64,000 nt of DNA from Verrucomicrobiaceae bacterium (GCA_019694165.1 JAIBCL010000002.1:310001-374000); one strand, 5' to 3'. Numbered from the stretch's first letter, positions 18,924 through 29,000 are shown. Numbers and translations: made by a program. Notes: a model not told the origin generated them from the letters alone.

Positions 18924-19029
18924 CGAAGTCTTGGCTGTGAGCGCGGCGAGGTTGTGTGTCTTTTTCGTCACACATCGCCATGTGAAAGGCTTGGGGGCTG
19001 AGTGAGGCTGGTGCCGTCAGAACAACAAT

Positions 19030-20538
19030 ATGAGCCAAACTCAATGGACGCCCGAAGTCCGGGCGATATGGGCGAAGCTGGAAGGTTTCCAGTTCGATGA
19101 AGACGACGCTGTGTTCGGTTTCGAAGCACGGCTGGCAAAGGAAAATGGCTGGAGCCGCGAGTTTGCCTCGCGTGTGATCCAGGAATACCGGCGGTTCTTG
19201 CTGCTCGCGATGTGCGCGGGTCATCCGGTGACGCCGTCGGAGGAAGTGGATCAGGCATGGCACCTGCATCTGGTCTATACGCGCAGCTACTGGGAGCGGC
19301 TCTGCCGCGATGTGCTGGGCAGGCCTTTACATCACGAGCCGACCAAGGGCGGCGTGGACGAAGGCGAGAAGTTCCATGCGCAGTATGAGCGTACGCTCGC
19401 TAGCTACCGCCGGTTCTTTGACGAGGCACCCACTGAGGATGTCTGGCCGGATGTCCGCATGTGCTTCAAGCCGAAGCGTCACCAGCGCGTGGATGTGCTG
19501 CGCCACTGGACGCTGCCGAAGCCGGAGTGGATCCGCCGATTGCGCCCCGGTCATGTCTTGCTCGTGGCGAGTGCGATGCTGGTGGCTTTCGGAGTGGTCG
19601 GCTGCCAGGAGATCAATGTTTTCGACTGGCGCGGGCCGGAGTTCCTCGAGTTTTTCGGGATCGGACTTCTCGTGGCGCTGCTGCTCTCGGCGATCACCGA
19701 ATCGGCTGCGCGGAAGAAGATGCTCACGACCGAACCAGGTGAGGTGCCGACCGATCCGTATGAGATCGCGTTTCTCGGAGGAGGCGGGCGACGAATGGTG
19801 GACGCGGCTTTTGCATCGCTCTACTCGCGCAGGTTGCTGAAGTTCGAGACACCGCAGAACAGTCCGGCGAAGATTGGCTCGAACGAGCAGGCGGATGATG
19901 CAGCGATTCATCCAGTCGAGGCTAGGGTCCGTGCCGCTCTGCCCCGCCACCGAACGGCGGAGGTGCGCAGCGTGCGCGAGGCGTTGCGGCCGATCACGGA
20001 AGAGATGCAGCAGCGACTCGCCTCGCGCGGACTCGTGCTGAGGGATGAGCAGGTGTCGTATCTGCGATTCGTCGCCGCATTTCCGATGCTGGTGATGATG
20101 ACTGCCGGAGTCGTGAAGTTTTTGACCGGCCTGAGCCGGGGGAAGCCGGTGCTTTTCCTCTTCTTCGGCCTCATTGTCAGTGTGATCGTGCTGGCGCTGC
20201 GGATGAAGTTTGTGCAGCGCAGGACCAAGGCTGGCGAGGCGGCGTGGTCGCAGCTCCGGGTGATGCAACCGCCAGCGGAACTGAAGAGTTCGATGGACTT
20301 TGCCAGAATGGAGCCGGCTGCCGCAGCGCTGGCCGTGGCGATGATTGGCTCAAGTGCTCTCGCAACGCCGACCTATCAGCCGCTCTACGACACCATTCAT
20401 CGGCGCGGAGCCGGTGCGGACAGCAGCGGCGGCGGATGTGGATCGAGCGGATGCGGCTCGAGCGGATGCGGCTCGTCCGGCTGTGGTGGTGGAGGCTGCG
20501 GCGGCGGAGGCTGTGGTGGGTGCGGTGGTGGAGCCTGA
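19030..20538 (+). CDS. TIGR04222-type membrane protein with Gly/Cys tail
   Basis: 502 residues. The N-terminal part (to about 150) is rich in Trp and His, with EEVDQAWHLHLVYTRSYWE, as in glycine-rich-domain-type proteins. Membrane helices lie near 180-230 and 345-390. The protein ends in a tail of about 35 residues built from GSSGCGSSGCG and GGGCGGGGCGG units. This architecture is that of TIGR04222 membrane proteins. The function is unknown. The tail contains about ten Cys and could bind metal or form disulphides; that is inference. Confidence 0.78.
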   Translation: MSQTQWTPEVRAIWAKLEGFQFDEDDAVFGFEARLAKENGWSREFASRVIQEYRRFLLLAMCAGHPVTPSEEVDQAWHLHLVYTRSYWERLCRDVLGRPLHHEPTKGGVDEGEKFHAQYERTLASYRRFFDEAPTEDVWPDVRMCFKPKRHQRVDVLRHWTLPKPEWIRRLRPGHVLLVASAMLVAFGVVGCQEINVFDWRGPEFLEFFGIGLLVALLLSAITESAARKKMLTTEPGEVPTDPYEIAFLGGGGRRMVDAAFASLYSRRLLKFETPQNSPAKIGSNEQADDAAIHPVEARVRAALPRHRTAEVRSVREALRPITEEMQQRLASRGLVLRDEQVSYLRFVAAFPMLVMMTAGVVKFLTGLSRGKPVLFLFFGLIVSVIVLALRMKFVQRRTKAGEAAWSQLRVMQPPAELKSSMDFARMEPAAAALAVAMIGSSALATPTYQPLYDTIHRRGAGADSSGGGCGSSGCGSSGCGSSGCGGGGCGGGGCGGCGGGA

Positions 20539-20713
20539 CAAACCACGAAGGGCACAGAAGACAGAGTCGTCGGACGGGTCAGACGCGGCCGACCCGTCAG
20601 ACCAAAGTGCCATAGGGTGCTCTACTGCCACGAATTTGAGCGCGCGCACACAGCAGCGTCACCGTTTTCATTTCTCAGCCGCGTCTGCTGCGTCGTGTCA
20701 GCGCCCTGCGGAG

Positions 20714-20789
20714 TGGTACCCCCGGAAGGATTCGAACCTTCGACCAAAAGATTAAGAGTCTTCTGCTCTACCAACTGAGCTACGGAGGC
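20714..20789 (-). tRNA. tRNA-Lys (anticodon CTT)
   Basis: 76 nt with the CCA end encoded. The acceptor 5' strand GCCTCCG pairs with the 3' CGGGGGT through two G-U pairs. D arm GCTCAGTTGGTAGAGC, anticodon loop CTCTTAA in an AAGA/TCTT stem, T arm GAAGG-TTCGAAT-CCTTC. Discriminator A. It reads AAG. Confidence 0.96.
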
Positions 20790-20805
20790 AAGTTTGAGGG
20801 CGCGG

Positions 20806-20833
20806 AGAATAACAGGAATGCAGATTTGCGCAA
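20806..20833 (-). promoter_or_regulatory. promoter of tRNA-Lys
   Basis: Reading the minus strand, TTGCGC (20833-20828), a 16-bp spacer and TATTCT (20811-20806) precede the tRNA 5' end by 16 nt. This fits a housekeeping-sigma promoter. Confidence 0.6.
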
Positions 20834-20841
20834 GCTGCTGT

Positions 20842-20869
20842 TTGACGGAAATGCCAGAGGCGATACAAT
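20842..20869 (+). promoter_or_regulatory. promoter of tRNA-Gln
   Basis: TTGACG (20842-20847), a 16-bp spacer and TACAAT (20864-20869), 21 bp before the tRNA. It is close to consensus. It lies back to back with the tRNA-Lys promoter, the two -35 boxes being 8 bp apart. Confidence 0.75.
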
Positions 20870-20890
20870 GACCGCCGCCCGACCCATTTT

Positions 20891-20964
20891 TACCTCGTGG
20901 TGTAACGGTAACACAGGAGATTCTGGATCTCTTATTCAAGGTTCGAATCCTTGCGAGGTAGCCA
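20891..20964 (+). tRNA. tRNA-Gln (anticodon CTG)
   Basis: 74 nt with CCA encoded. The acceptor TACCTCG pairs with CGAGGTA; starting with U is usual for tRNA-Gln. D arm GTGT-AACGGTA-ACAC, anticodon loop TTCTGGA in a GGAGA/TCTCT stem, T arm AAGG-TTCGAAT-CCTT. It reads CAG. Confidence 0.96.
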
Positions 20965-21262
20965 CCCGGATGACGCGAAAACAGTGCGCCCGGAGTCCGC
21001 AACGAAGCCCCCGCAGGGCGACTGCTTTGCAACGGACGGGCAGCGATCTCGAATGCAGCACGACGAATGACGAATGGCCCGGCGATGAGTCTGCCGCCAG
21101 ACGGACAAAGGAGGGCAGCGGCAGGCCATTGATGATGGCAACGCAAGCTTCGATTCAGTATCCACAAGCGGACTCCCCTTCGTCATTCGCCATTCACCGC
21201 CGCTCTCCTCGCGGGGCATTCACGGTTGAATGTTGATCGGTCAAAGGTCACTATTTGCCCGC

Positions 21263-22927
21263 ATGTCAAAAAACCTCAGCCACCTCTCTTTCCGTCAGGG
21301 CGTCGAGAAAAACTTGTTCGAGCGCATGGTCGATGCCGCGGGTGAAGCGGGCACGGCGGAGCGCGGCGAGTTTGTGCATGGACTTGGCGAGGAGTCGCTC
21401 TTCGGCGATGCGGTAACGCTGGGTGCGGTGTCCTTTTACGACTTCACGAAGAAGGAGAACGCGAACAGGAAAGTCTTCGTCTGCAATGGCAGCGCCTGCC
21501 TTTGCGCGGGGACGCAGGACAAGCTGCATCACACGCTCGAGAAGAGTTTCAAGGCGGAGGAGATCGGCCATATCTGCTGTCTCGGCCGCTGCCATGAGGG
21601 CGGCGCGTTTCAGTATCAAGGCAAGAACTACAGTGGTCGCTCCGAAGCGGAGTTGGCGACGCTTTTCAAAGAGGGCAAGGGAGATGACTCGGACAATTAT
21701 CTCGTCTTGTCCTCTCTCGAGACGCCGATCCTGACAGCACCGTTTCCCGGCATCGACGACTACTACGCGCCATTCAAGGAACTGATCGCCAAAGGTGATC
21801 GCGACGCGCTCGCGGCCGAGTTGAAGGAGAGCGGCTTGCGCGGTCGCGGCGGTGCGGGCTTCCCGATGCACTTCAAGTGGGCTGGTGCTCGGTCATCGCC
21901 GGGACCGGTGAAGTACATCGTTTGCAATGCCGACGAAGGCGATCCCGGTGCCTACATCGACAAGTATCTCATGGAGAAGCAGCCGCACTCCGTGCTGCTC
22001 GGCATGATGGTCGCCGGCTGGTATGCAGGCGCGGAGACGGGCATCCTTTACATCCGCGCCGAGTATCCTGACTCCGTGCGCATTGTGAATGAGGCCATCG
22101 CTGATCTGCAAAAGGCCGGCCTGCTCGGCGACAACATCTGCGGCAGCGGCTTCAACTTCCGATTCAAGACGATCAAAGGCGCGGGTGCCTACATCTGCGG
22201 CGAGGAGACGGCGCTGCTGTCGAGCATCGAAGGCCAGCGGCCGGAAGTGCGCACGCGCCCCCCCTTCCCTACGGTCGAGGGCTTGTTCCGTCGTCCGACC
22301 ATCGTGAACAATGTCGAGACCTTCGCCAATCTGCGGGCGATCCTCACGCTCGGTGGCAAAGGCTACGCCAAAATCGGCACGTCGCAGAGCACGGGGCCAA
22401 AGCTCATCTCGCTCGACTCGCATTTCTCGCGTCCCGGCATCTACGAGGTCGCCATGGGCACGCCGCTCATCGACGTGATCGCGATGGCGGGCGGCTTCAA
22501 GACGAAGGTGAAGGCCATCCAGATCGGCGGCCCGCTCGGCGGCATCGTGCCGATCACGCATGTGGATCGCCTGACTGTCGATTTCGAGTCATTCAAGAAA
22601 GAAGGCTTCCTCCTCGGTCACGCGGGCGTCGTCAGCATTCCGGAGTCGATGCCGATGATCGAATACATCCAGCATCTCTTCCAATTCACTGCGGACGAGA
22701 GCTGCGGCAAATGCTTCCCTTGCCGACTCGGCAGCACGCGCGGCAAGGAACTCATCGTCAAAGCCCGCGGCGACAACAGCTTCAAGATCGACCGCGAACT
22801 CATGACCGATCTGCTCGACACGATGGAACTAACATCCCTCTGCGCCCTTGGCGGCGGTGTGCCGCTGCCGATCAAGAATGCTCTGGCGCATTTCGGTTCG
22901 GAACTGGATGGGTATTTCAGCGTGTAG
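21263..22927 (+). CDS. NuoE/NuoF-like NAD(P)-linked flavoprotein subunit
   Basis: 554 residues from ATG 21263. The N-terminal third is NuoE-like: a helical part, then a thioredoxin-like [2Fe-2S] domain with C-x4-C (CNGSAC) and C-x3-C (CLGRC). The rest is NuoF-like: GLRGRGGAGFP for NADH, YIVCNADEGDPGAY for FMN, GAGAYICGEETALLSSIEG, and ESCGKCFPCRLGSTRG plus a later Cys for a [4Fe-4S] cluster. Such fusions occur as the beta subunit of NAD-dependent formate dehydrogenases and as HndC/HoxF-type hydrogenase diaphorases. No formate dehydrogenase, hydrogenase or nuoG gene lies nearby, so the partner is unknown. It sits 13 bp before a hydrolase gene. Confidence 0.92.
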   Translation: MSKNLSHLSFRQGVEKNLFERMVDAAGEAGTAERGEFVHGLGEESLFGDAVTLGAVSFYDFTKKENANRKVFVCNGSACLCAGTQDKLHHTLEKSFKAEEIGHICCLGRCHEGGAFQYQGKNYSGRSEAELATLFKEGKGDDSDNYLVLSSLETPILTAPFPGIDDYYAPFKELIAKGDRDALAAELKESGLRGRGGAGFPMHFKWAGARSSPGPVKYIVCNADEGDPGAYIDKYLMEKQPHSVLLGMMVAGWYAGAETGILYIRAEYPDSVRIVNEAIADLQKAGLLGDNICGSGFNFRFKTIKGAGAYICGEETALLSSIEGQRPEVRTRPPFPTVEGLFRRPTIVNNVETFANLRAILTLGGKGYAKIGTSQSTGPKLISLDSHFSRPGIYEVAMGTPLIDVIAMAGGFKTKVKAIQIGGPLGGIVPITHVDRLTVDFESFKKEGFLLGHAGVVSIPESMPMIEYIQHLFQFTADESCGKCFPCRLGSTRGKELIVKARGDNSFKIDRELMTDLLDTMELTSLCALGGGVPLPIKNALAHFGSELDGYFSV

Positions 22928-22939
22928 CCATTCCGCCGC

Positions 22940-23815
22940 GTGAAGAAAAGGTGGTTCGTGCGCCTTGCCTCGATGGGAACTGGCCTCACCGCCATCGTTC
23001 CGTGGCTGATCGGCTCGACGTTCATTGCGCCTTGCAACCACAAGGTGGATCCGCCGCCAGCCGACCTGCCTTGCGAGGCAGTGAAGTTTCACAGCGGATC
23101 GGCGGCGGACATTCATGGGTGGTTCGTCGATGCAAAGGACGCACGCGCCGCCGTGCTTTTGCTTCATGCGTCCGGTGGCGACCGCACCAGCATGTTGCGA
23201 CGCGCGCGCTTTCTCCATCAGGCCGGCTACGCCGCGCTCATGATCGACTTCCGCTGCCATGGCGAGAGCATCGCCGACGTGCGCACTTACGGATGGCGCG
23301 AGTCGCTTGATGCAATCAGCTCCGTCGGTTGGCTCCGCCATCGGATGCCGGACAATAAGATCGCCGTGATCGGCTTCTCGCTCGGCGGTGCCGCAGCGAT
23401 CCTCGCCGGGGACAAGCTGAACGCCGACGCGCTTGTGGCCGAATCAGTGTATGGCGATCTGCGGAAGGCGATCTGGAATCGCGTGGAGATGCGAATCGGC
23501 ACATTCGGAGCAGACTGCCTTTCACCGCTGCTCACCATGCAGGTGCCGTCGCGGATGAACCTGAAACTCGACGATGTGTCGCCCGCACGCTCGGCGGCAT
23601 GCGTGCCATGTCCCGTGTTGGTCATCCACGGCGCGCTCGATCATCACGCACATGTGGAAGAGGGCCGCGCCATCTTCGATGCCTGCCCGAATTCTCGGAA
23701 GGAATGGTGGGAGATCGCAGATGCCGGGCACGAAGACCTGTGCCGCCACGAGGGAGAAATCTATGAGCGAAAGGTCCTCGCATTCTTGCACCGAGCACTT
23801 GACCGTGCGCCGTGA
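22940..23815 (+). CDS. membrane-anchored alpha/beta hydrolase
   Basis: 291 residues from GTG 22940. An N-terminal hydrophobic helix (GLTAIVPWLIGSTFIAP) suggests a signal anchor. Alpha/beta-hydrolase core: VLLLHASGGDR (oxyanion region), IDFRCHGES, nucleophile elbow GFSLGG, acid in VIHGALDHH and catalytic His in DAGHED. This resembles the BEM46/YqkD-like serine hydrolases. The substrate is unknown. The 13-bp gap suggests co-transcription with the flavoprotein gene, but a functional link is not evident. Confidence 0.88.
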   Translation: MKKRWFVRLASMGTGLTAIVPWLIGSTFIAPCNHKVDPPPADLPCEAVKFHSGSAADIHGWFVDAKDARAAVLLLHASGGDRTSMLRRARFLHQAGYAALMIDFRCHGESIADVRTYGWRESLDAISSVGWLRHRMPDNKIAVIGFSLGGAAAILAGDKLNADALVAESVYGDLRKAIWNRVEMRIGTFGADCLSPLLTMQVPSRMNLKLDDVSPARSAACVPCPVLVIHGALDHHAHVEEGRAIFDACPNSRKEWWEIADAGHEDLCRHEGEIYERKVLAFLHRALDRAP

Positions 23816-23985
23816 TTGCCAGCATCACCGGCACACCGGATGAGCAAAGCCAGCCGTCCGACTCGACGGGAAATCCTCGACGCGCTCGAGGTCGAAGGTG
23901 ATCTGCACCTCACGGATTTCATCCGGCGGCGGCTCGTGGCTTTGATCTGGCGACAGCCGGGTGAAGCACAGCCACCCGGAAGTGA

Positions 23986-24354
23986 TCAAAGCTCTCCGAA
24001 GACTTTCTCGCGTACCGTCACGATGGCATCCAGCATGGCGTCCGCCTCCGCGCGCACTTTCTGATCGAGGCTGGATGCGCCGCGATTGTAGCGGCGGTAG
24101 AGGAGCTTCAAGTGCGCGCCGATTTCGTCCTTCGACATTTTCGCGGTGATACCGCACATGTCCTCCGGGGTGACGGGAGCTTTCTTTGGCGGCGGTGCGG
24201 CAGCCGGCTTCGCAGCGGTGACTTTGTCGAGCACACTGCCTTGCTTTGAAGGTCCTGGCGCGGGCTTCGCGGCGGGAGCAGGCGCAGGTTTCGCGGGCGC
24301 GGACTTTCCGCCGCCGAGCGACTTCGAGAGGGATTCCAAGACTCGTTTGAACAT
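23986..24354 (-). CDS. small Ala/Pro-rich linker protein, unknown
   Basis: 122 residues. A short N-terminal amphipathic helix (MFKRVLESLSKSLGGG), an Ala/Pro/Lys-rich linker at about 17-60, then a predicted helical C-terminal domain (VTPEDMCGITAKMSKDEIGA through REKVFGEL). No family is recognised. It is on the same strand 192 bp after the Hsp70 gene and may be the third gene of that unit, perhaps an adaptor; this is position-based inference. Confidence 0.6.
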   Translation of the reverse strand: MFKRVLESLSKSLGGGKSAPAKPAPAPAAKPAPGPSKQGSVLDKVTAAKPAAAPPPKKAPVTPEDMCGITAKMSKDEIGAHLKLLYRRYNRGASSLDQKVRAEADAMLDAIVTVREKVFGEL

Positions 24355-24546
24355 GACCGAAAAGGGTGTGGTGGATTGTTAGAGGCTGGTCAACGAGGAA
24401 GGCGAAATGGCAGACGCCGGAAGCTGGATTCCGAACGACCAACGGGCGCAATTCCAGCGATCGCGAAATCAGGGATGGTAGAATCAAAAACTATCCTTGT
24501 TCTCATTTCGAGTTGTCCCTTCCATTTTTCATTCGTCACCTTGTAC

Positions 24547-26037
24547 TCATTCGATCCGCATCGCCCGCAGATGGTGCGTGCGGCGCTTGAGTTCTTCTTC
24601 GGAAAGCACGCCGGCACCCTTGTAATTCACCGCCAGCTCGCGGGAGCGTCCGGACTGCTTGTCCACCACAAGGGCGCGCACGCGCTGGTTTTCGTCGTAG
24701 CTGAAGGTGACGGCGATCTCGCAGCCCTTCGGGCGGTTCGGCGGCACGTCGAGCGTCAGGCGGCCGATGACATCGACGAACTTCGGGTCCTCGTCCTCGC
24801 CCTGTGTGATGTCCACCTCGATGAGCTTTTCGTTGTCCTCGCTCGTCAGATACATCTGCGTGCGCGAACAAGGGATGGGCGTGTTCTTCGGGATGACCAC
24901 GGAGTTCTGGAGTTTTTCCTCACCGGTGGCCGCGTTGTAGATCATCGCCAGCGTCCCGTAGCTGGCATTGCACACCTCCTGAATGCGGCCGGATTTCCTG
25001 GCGAAGAGCGCGGCGCCGAGCGCCACGCACTCGTCCACATTGCCGCACGACTTGGGCGCCTTGGCGAAGTACTTTTCCAGCATGGTCTTCACCTTCGGCA
25101 GGCGCGTGCTGCCGCCGACGAGCACCACATGGTCGATGTCCGATGGCTTGAGCTTCACGGAGTCGAGCGCCTGCTCCACCAGCATGATGGTACGCGTGAG
25201 CATGCGGCGCACCATTTTCTCGAAGCCCTCGCGCGTGAGGTCGATGCGTGCAATGCCGCCGTCCTTGTCGTTGGCGATGGTGTCGTTCACGCGCTGGAGC
25301 TTCGAGAGCATCTTCTTCGCGTCTTCCGCGGCCTGGAGCACGCGGCGGCGGTGGCGCTCATCGGAGAAAAGCTCCGCGCCGGTCTGCTTGCGGTACTGCT
25401 CCTCGTAGGCGGTGAGCAGGATTTCGTCGAAGTTCCCGCCCCCGAGATGCCGCGCGCCTTCGGACGTGAGAATCTTGATGTTGTCACCACTCACTTCGAG
25501 GACCGTCACGTCCAGAGTGCCGCCGCCGAGGTCATACACGAGCACGCGGCCCTGCACGCCCTGGTTGTGCGCATAGTAAACCGCGGCTGCCGTCGGCTCG
25601 TTCACCAGCCGCTTCACTTTCATGCCGGCCATCTCCGCGGCAGCAATGGTGCTCTTGCGCGCCAGCTCGTTGAAGTTGGCCGGCACGGTGATCACGACTT
25701 CATCGATGTCGCCGATGATGCGCGAGCAGTCGCGCTTGAGCTTCGCGAGGATGAGCGCGGAGATTTCGGAGGGCGTCCACTTTTTGCCGTCGATGTCGAT
25801 CAGATGCTCCGGATCGTCCATGTGGCGCTTGATCTGGAAGATCGTGCGGTCGGGATCGCCGCCGTCGCGCGCGGCGCTGCCGACGAGCTTCACGTCCTCA
25901 TGCGCGTCGAAGTACACCACCGAGGGCGTCAGGCGCTCGCCATCCGCATTGGGCACGATCTCCGGGTTGCCGTCAGATTTCAGGTAAGCCAGCCCCGAGA
26001 GCGTGGTGCCGAGATCGATTCCTACAAATTGAGCCAT
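24547..26037 (-). CDS. lidless Hsp70/DnaK-family protein
   Basis: 496 residues against about 640 for DnaK. The nucleotide-binding domain is intact: GIDLGTTLSGLAY, ITVPANFNELARKST, LVNEPTAAAVYYAHN, VYDLGGGTLDVTVLEV and VLVGGSTRLPKV. A short beta-sandwich substrate-binding domain follows (VVIPKNTPIPCSRTQMYLTS onward). The chain stops at about the point where the helical lid would start, ending LSEEELKRRTHHLRAMRIE. Such short Hsp70s usually work with dedicated partners rather than as general foldases. It starts 39 bp after the giant FHA/coiled-coil gene, whose C-terminus looks GrpE-like. Confidence 0.93.
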   Translation of the reverse strand: MAQFVGIDLGTTLSGLAYLKSDGNPEIVPNADGERLTPSVVYFDAHEDVKLVGSAARDGGDPDRTIFQIKRHMDDPEHLIDIDGKKWTPSEISALILAKLKRDCSRIIGDIDEVVITVPANFNELARKSTIAAAEMAGMKVKRLVNEPTAAAVYYAHNQGVQGRVLVYDLGGGTLDVTVLEVSGDNIKILTSEGARHLGGGNFDEILLTAYEEQYRKQTGAELFSDERHRRRVLQAAEDAKKMLSKLQRVNDTIANDKDGGIARIDLTREGFEKMVRRMLTRTIMLVEQALDSVKLKPSDIDHVVLVGGSTRLPKVKTMLEKYFAKAPKSCGNVDECVALGAALFARKSGRIQEVCNASYGTLAMIYNAATGEEKLQNSVVIPKNTPIPCSRTQMYLTSEDNEKLIEVDITQGEDEDPKFVDVIGRLTLDVPPNRPKGCEIAVTFSYDENQRVRALVVDKQSGRSRELAVNYKGAGVLSEEELKRRTHHLRAMRIE

Positions 26038-26076
26038 GACGTATATGGGGCGGGTTAGATGCGATGCTGAAGGCGG

Positions 26077-29000
26077 TTACTGGCTTGAGGTCCTCACCTC
26101 CACCTTGCGGAGGATTACCTCGCGGCCGTCAGGGTGCGAATAAATAAAGCCTGGCCGGTAGTTCTCAATCACCTTCGCCTTCGACTTGCCCGGCACGCTG
26201 TCCACGATGGTGATGCGGTGCCGCAGTGCCACGTCCACCTCCGTGCCGGCGGCGACCTCGAATTCCGTGACGCCGTGCTGGTGCAGGATGTCCTCGAACG
26301 AAGCACGCAGCGTGCGGAGCTGCTGGTCGATGCCGCCGCCGTTCACTCCTGCATAGCGCTGGATGAGCACGTCGATCAAATCGAGACGTTTGATGAGATC
26401 GTTGGCAAAGATCAGCACGGTGGCCTCCTCGGTCGGCAGGCCGCGGCGCATGACCTCGTGCTTCTCTTCGAGTTCCATGAGCTGCCCGCGCAGCCGCTTC
26501 TCGATCTCCTGCCACTGCTTCATCTTCGCCTCGGCCGCGGCATAGTCGCCCTTGCGCTTCTCCATGGCGGCGAGGTCGCCCTGCAGCTTCTCGACGGACG
26601 CCACGCCCTGCTTCTCCACACCGGCCAGATCGTGTATGCGCCGCTCGAGGGCCTCGACGTTCGCCCGGCGCTCGAGATCGGCCTTCTCCAGCAGGTCGGC
26701 CTGCCGCTGCAGCTCCGCTTCGTATTTGCGGAACTCCGCCTCCGCCGCCGCACGCCGGTCGCGGTCGGTCTTCTCGAAGGCTTCCGCCTGCTTCTGCAAA
26801 TCCGCCGCAAATTTCTTGAACTCGGCCTCAGCGGCCACGCGGCGCTCCGCACCGGACTGCTCCAACACGTCCGCCTGCCGTTGCAGATCCGCGGCATATT
26901 TCTTCAACTCCGCCTCGCCGGCCGCGCGCTCCTTCTTGATCTGCTCCATGCGCGCCAGCTCGCGGCTGAAGGTCTCCTGGAGCGTGTTGAGCTTCACCTG
27001 CAGCGCCAGCTCCTGCTCCGCCGCCTCCTTGAGCGACTTGCTCGTCTCCTGCTGGCGTGACTCCACCATCGAGAGCGCCTCGCTCATCGACATGAGCCGC
27101 CCCCCCGTGTGCGTGATCTCGGCAAACTGTGCTTCCACCGCCTTGATGCGGGCCTTGCCTCCCTCGCACTCCGCCTCCAGGGCGCGCACCTGCTCACGCT
27201 GCGCCTCGATCGTCTTCGCCAGCCGCTCTTCGTCCGCCTTCAGGCTCTGCACGCGGTCCAGCCGTGCGCGCATCTCGTCGTCGATGCCGCTGGCCTGCTT
27301 GCGGGCGGTTTCGAGGGTCTTGCGGTGCTCGTCGGTCTGTTTCTTCAAGTCCGCCAGCGCCGCCGCCGCGGACTCGTGCGCCTCCTGCACCGCCTTGAGC
27401 TTCGCATTCATGGCGTCCACTTCCTGCTGCGTCTTCATCACGCGGTCCTCGCGGATGCGGTGCGCCTCCTCTAGGGTGGAAATGTTAGCCTGCAAGTCGG
27501 CGAGCTTTTTCTTCGAGCCTTCGGTATCGACGTTCAGTCGGGTGACGAATTGAGAGGTCTCGTCCCGCTGCTTCGCCACCGTGGCCAGCTCGGCCCGCGC
27601 AGCCGCCAGCTCCTTCGTGAGCGCGGGGATGTCCTTCTTCAACTGCTTCTCCTCCGCACGCGCGGCCTCCAGCGCCTGCTCGGCTGCGGCGCGCTTTGTC
27701 TCGGCCTGCTCGAGCACCGCGGCCGCCTTCTCGACGCGCTTCTCCGCATCGGCGCAGCGGGTCTCCTCGGCCTTCGCGCGCTTCGCGAGATCGTCGCCCT
27801 TCGCCTTCTCATCCGCCGACTTTTGCGTCAATGCTGCCAGGTCCGACTGCAGCCTTGCCTGCTGTTTCGCAAGATCGGCGAGCGTCTTTTCTTCCGCGAG
27901 GCGCTGGCGCTCCGCCTCCTTCAAGCCCGTGGTCGCATTCGCCAGACGGCTCTCGACATCCCCGAGCTGCGTGAGCCGCTTCTCAAGCGACTCCACCTTC
28001 GGCGCCAGTTCCGCGAGGCGGGTTTCAGTCCGCTTCATCGTCTCCAGCCTGCCGGCTGTCTCGGCGTCCAAAGTCTTGCGCTTCTCCGCGATGCTGGCGT
28101 CCAGTCCGGCCGACTCCGCGCGCAGTGTTTCGAGCTGCTTTGCCGCCGCATCTTGCTCGGCGCGTGATTTCGCCTGCACCGACTCCAAATCCGCCGCCGC
28201 CTTCTTCAGAGCGGCGGCGGTTTCCTCGCGTTGCTTCTCCAGCGCGGCCAGCTCATCGCGCGCACGTTTCGCATCGGCCCCGAAGCGTGCCACCTCGGCC
28301 TCGAGTTCACCCTTCTGCTTCTTCAGCGCTTCTGCCTGCGGCTGCAGCTCTTTGGTTTCACCTGAGAGCTTCTCGAACAACGTCTGCACGTCCTTGAGCC
28401 GCCCATCCGTGTCCGCCAGTGCCGCGAGTTTCTTCTCAATCTCCGAATTCTGTTTCGCGAGGTCTCCACAGCGCTTCCTGGCTTCGGCCTCCTGATCTTC
28501 GAGAACGACGACGCTCGCGCGCTTCGCCTCCAAGGCATCCTCGACGCGCCGGAGTTCCTCCAAGGTCGTGGCGATCTTCTTCTGCTGATCGCGCTCGTCG
28601 TTCACGAGTTTCGCCACGGCGGCTTCGAGCACCGACGATTTCTGCTGCACTTCGTTCCATGAAGCATTGTGCTTCACAAACAATGCCTCGGCCTCGGCCG
28701 CGGCCTTTTGATTCATCGCAGCCAGTTGCGCCGTCTGCTCCAGCTCGCTCCTGGCCTTTGTAATCTGCGCCTGCAGGGCGTCGATCTCGCCCCTCAACTC
28801 GTCGCGCGATTTTTCGAGTCGCGCGCTCTCGTCGGCGAGCGACTTCGCCCGCCCGTCACTTTCTGCCAGCGACTTGCCGGCAGCCTCCACGCGCGCCGTC
28901 AGTTTCCCCATTTCGTCCTCCAAATCCGCGCGCTGCGTCTCCGCCTGCTGCACGGCGGACTCCGCCGCCGCGCGACGGGACTGGAGAGACTTCACCAGCG

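Noticed and set aside
20560-20612. Inverted repeat GACGGGTC/GACCCGTC after the Gly/Cys-tail gene as a terminator
   Set aside because: The stem is present but no T-rich tract follows, so termination is not supported.
23816-24064. Small open frame on the plus strand after the alpha/beta hydrolase
   Set aside because: Its second half overlaps the small Ala/Pro-rich gene in antisense and nothing supports it.
24376-26058. Open frame of 560 codons on the plus strand
   Set aside because: It is antisense to the Hsp70 gene, whose ATPase motifs are clear.
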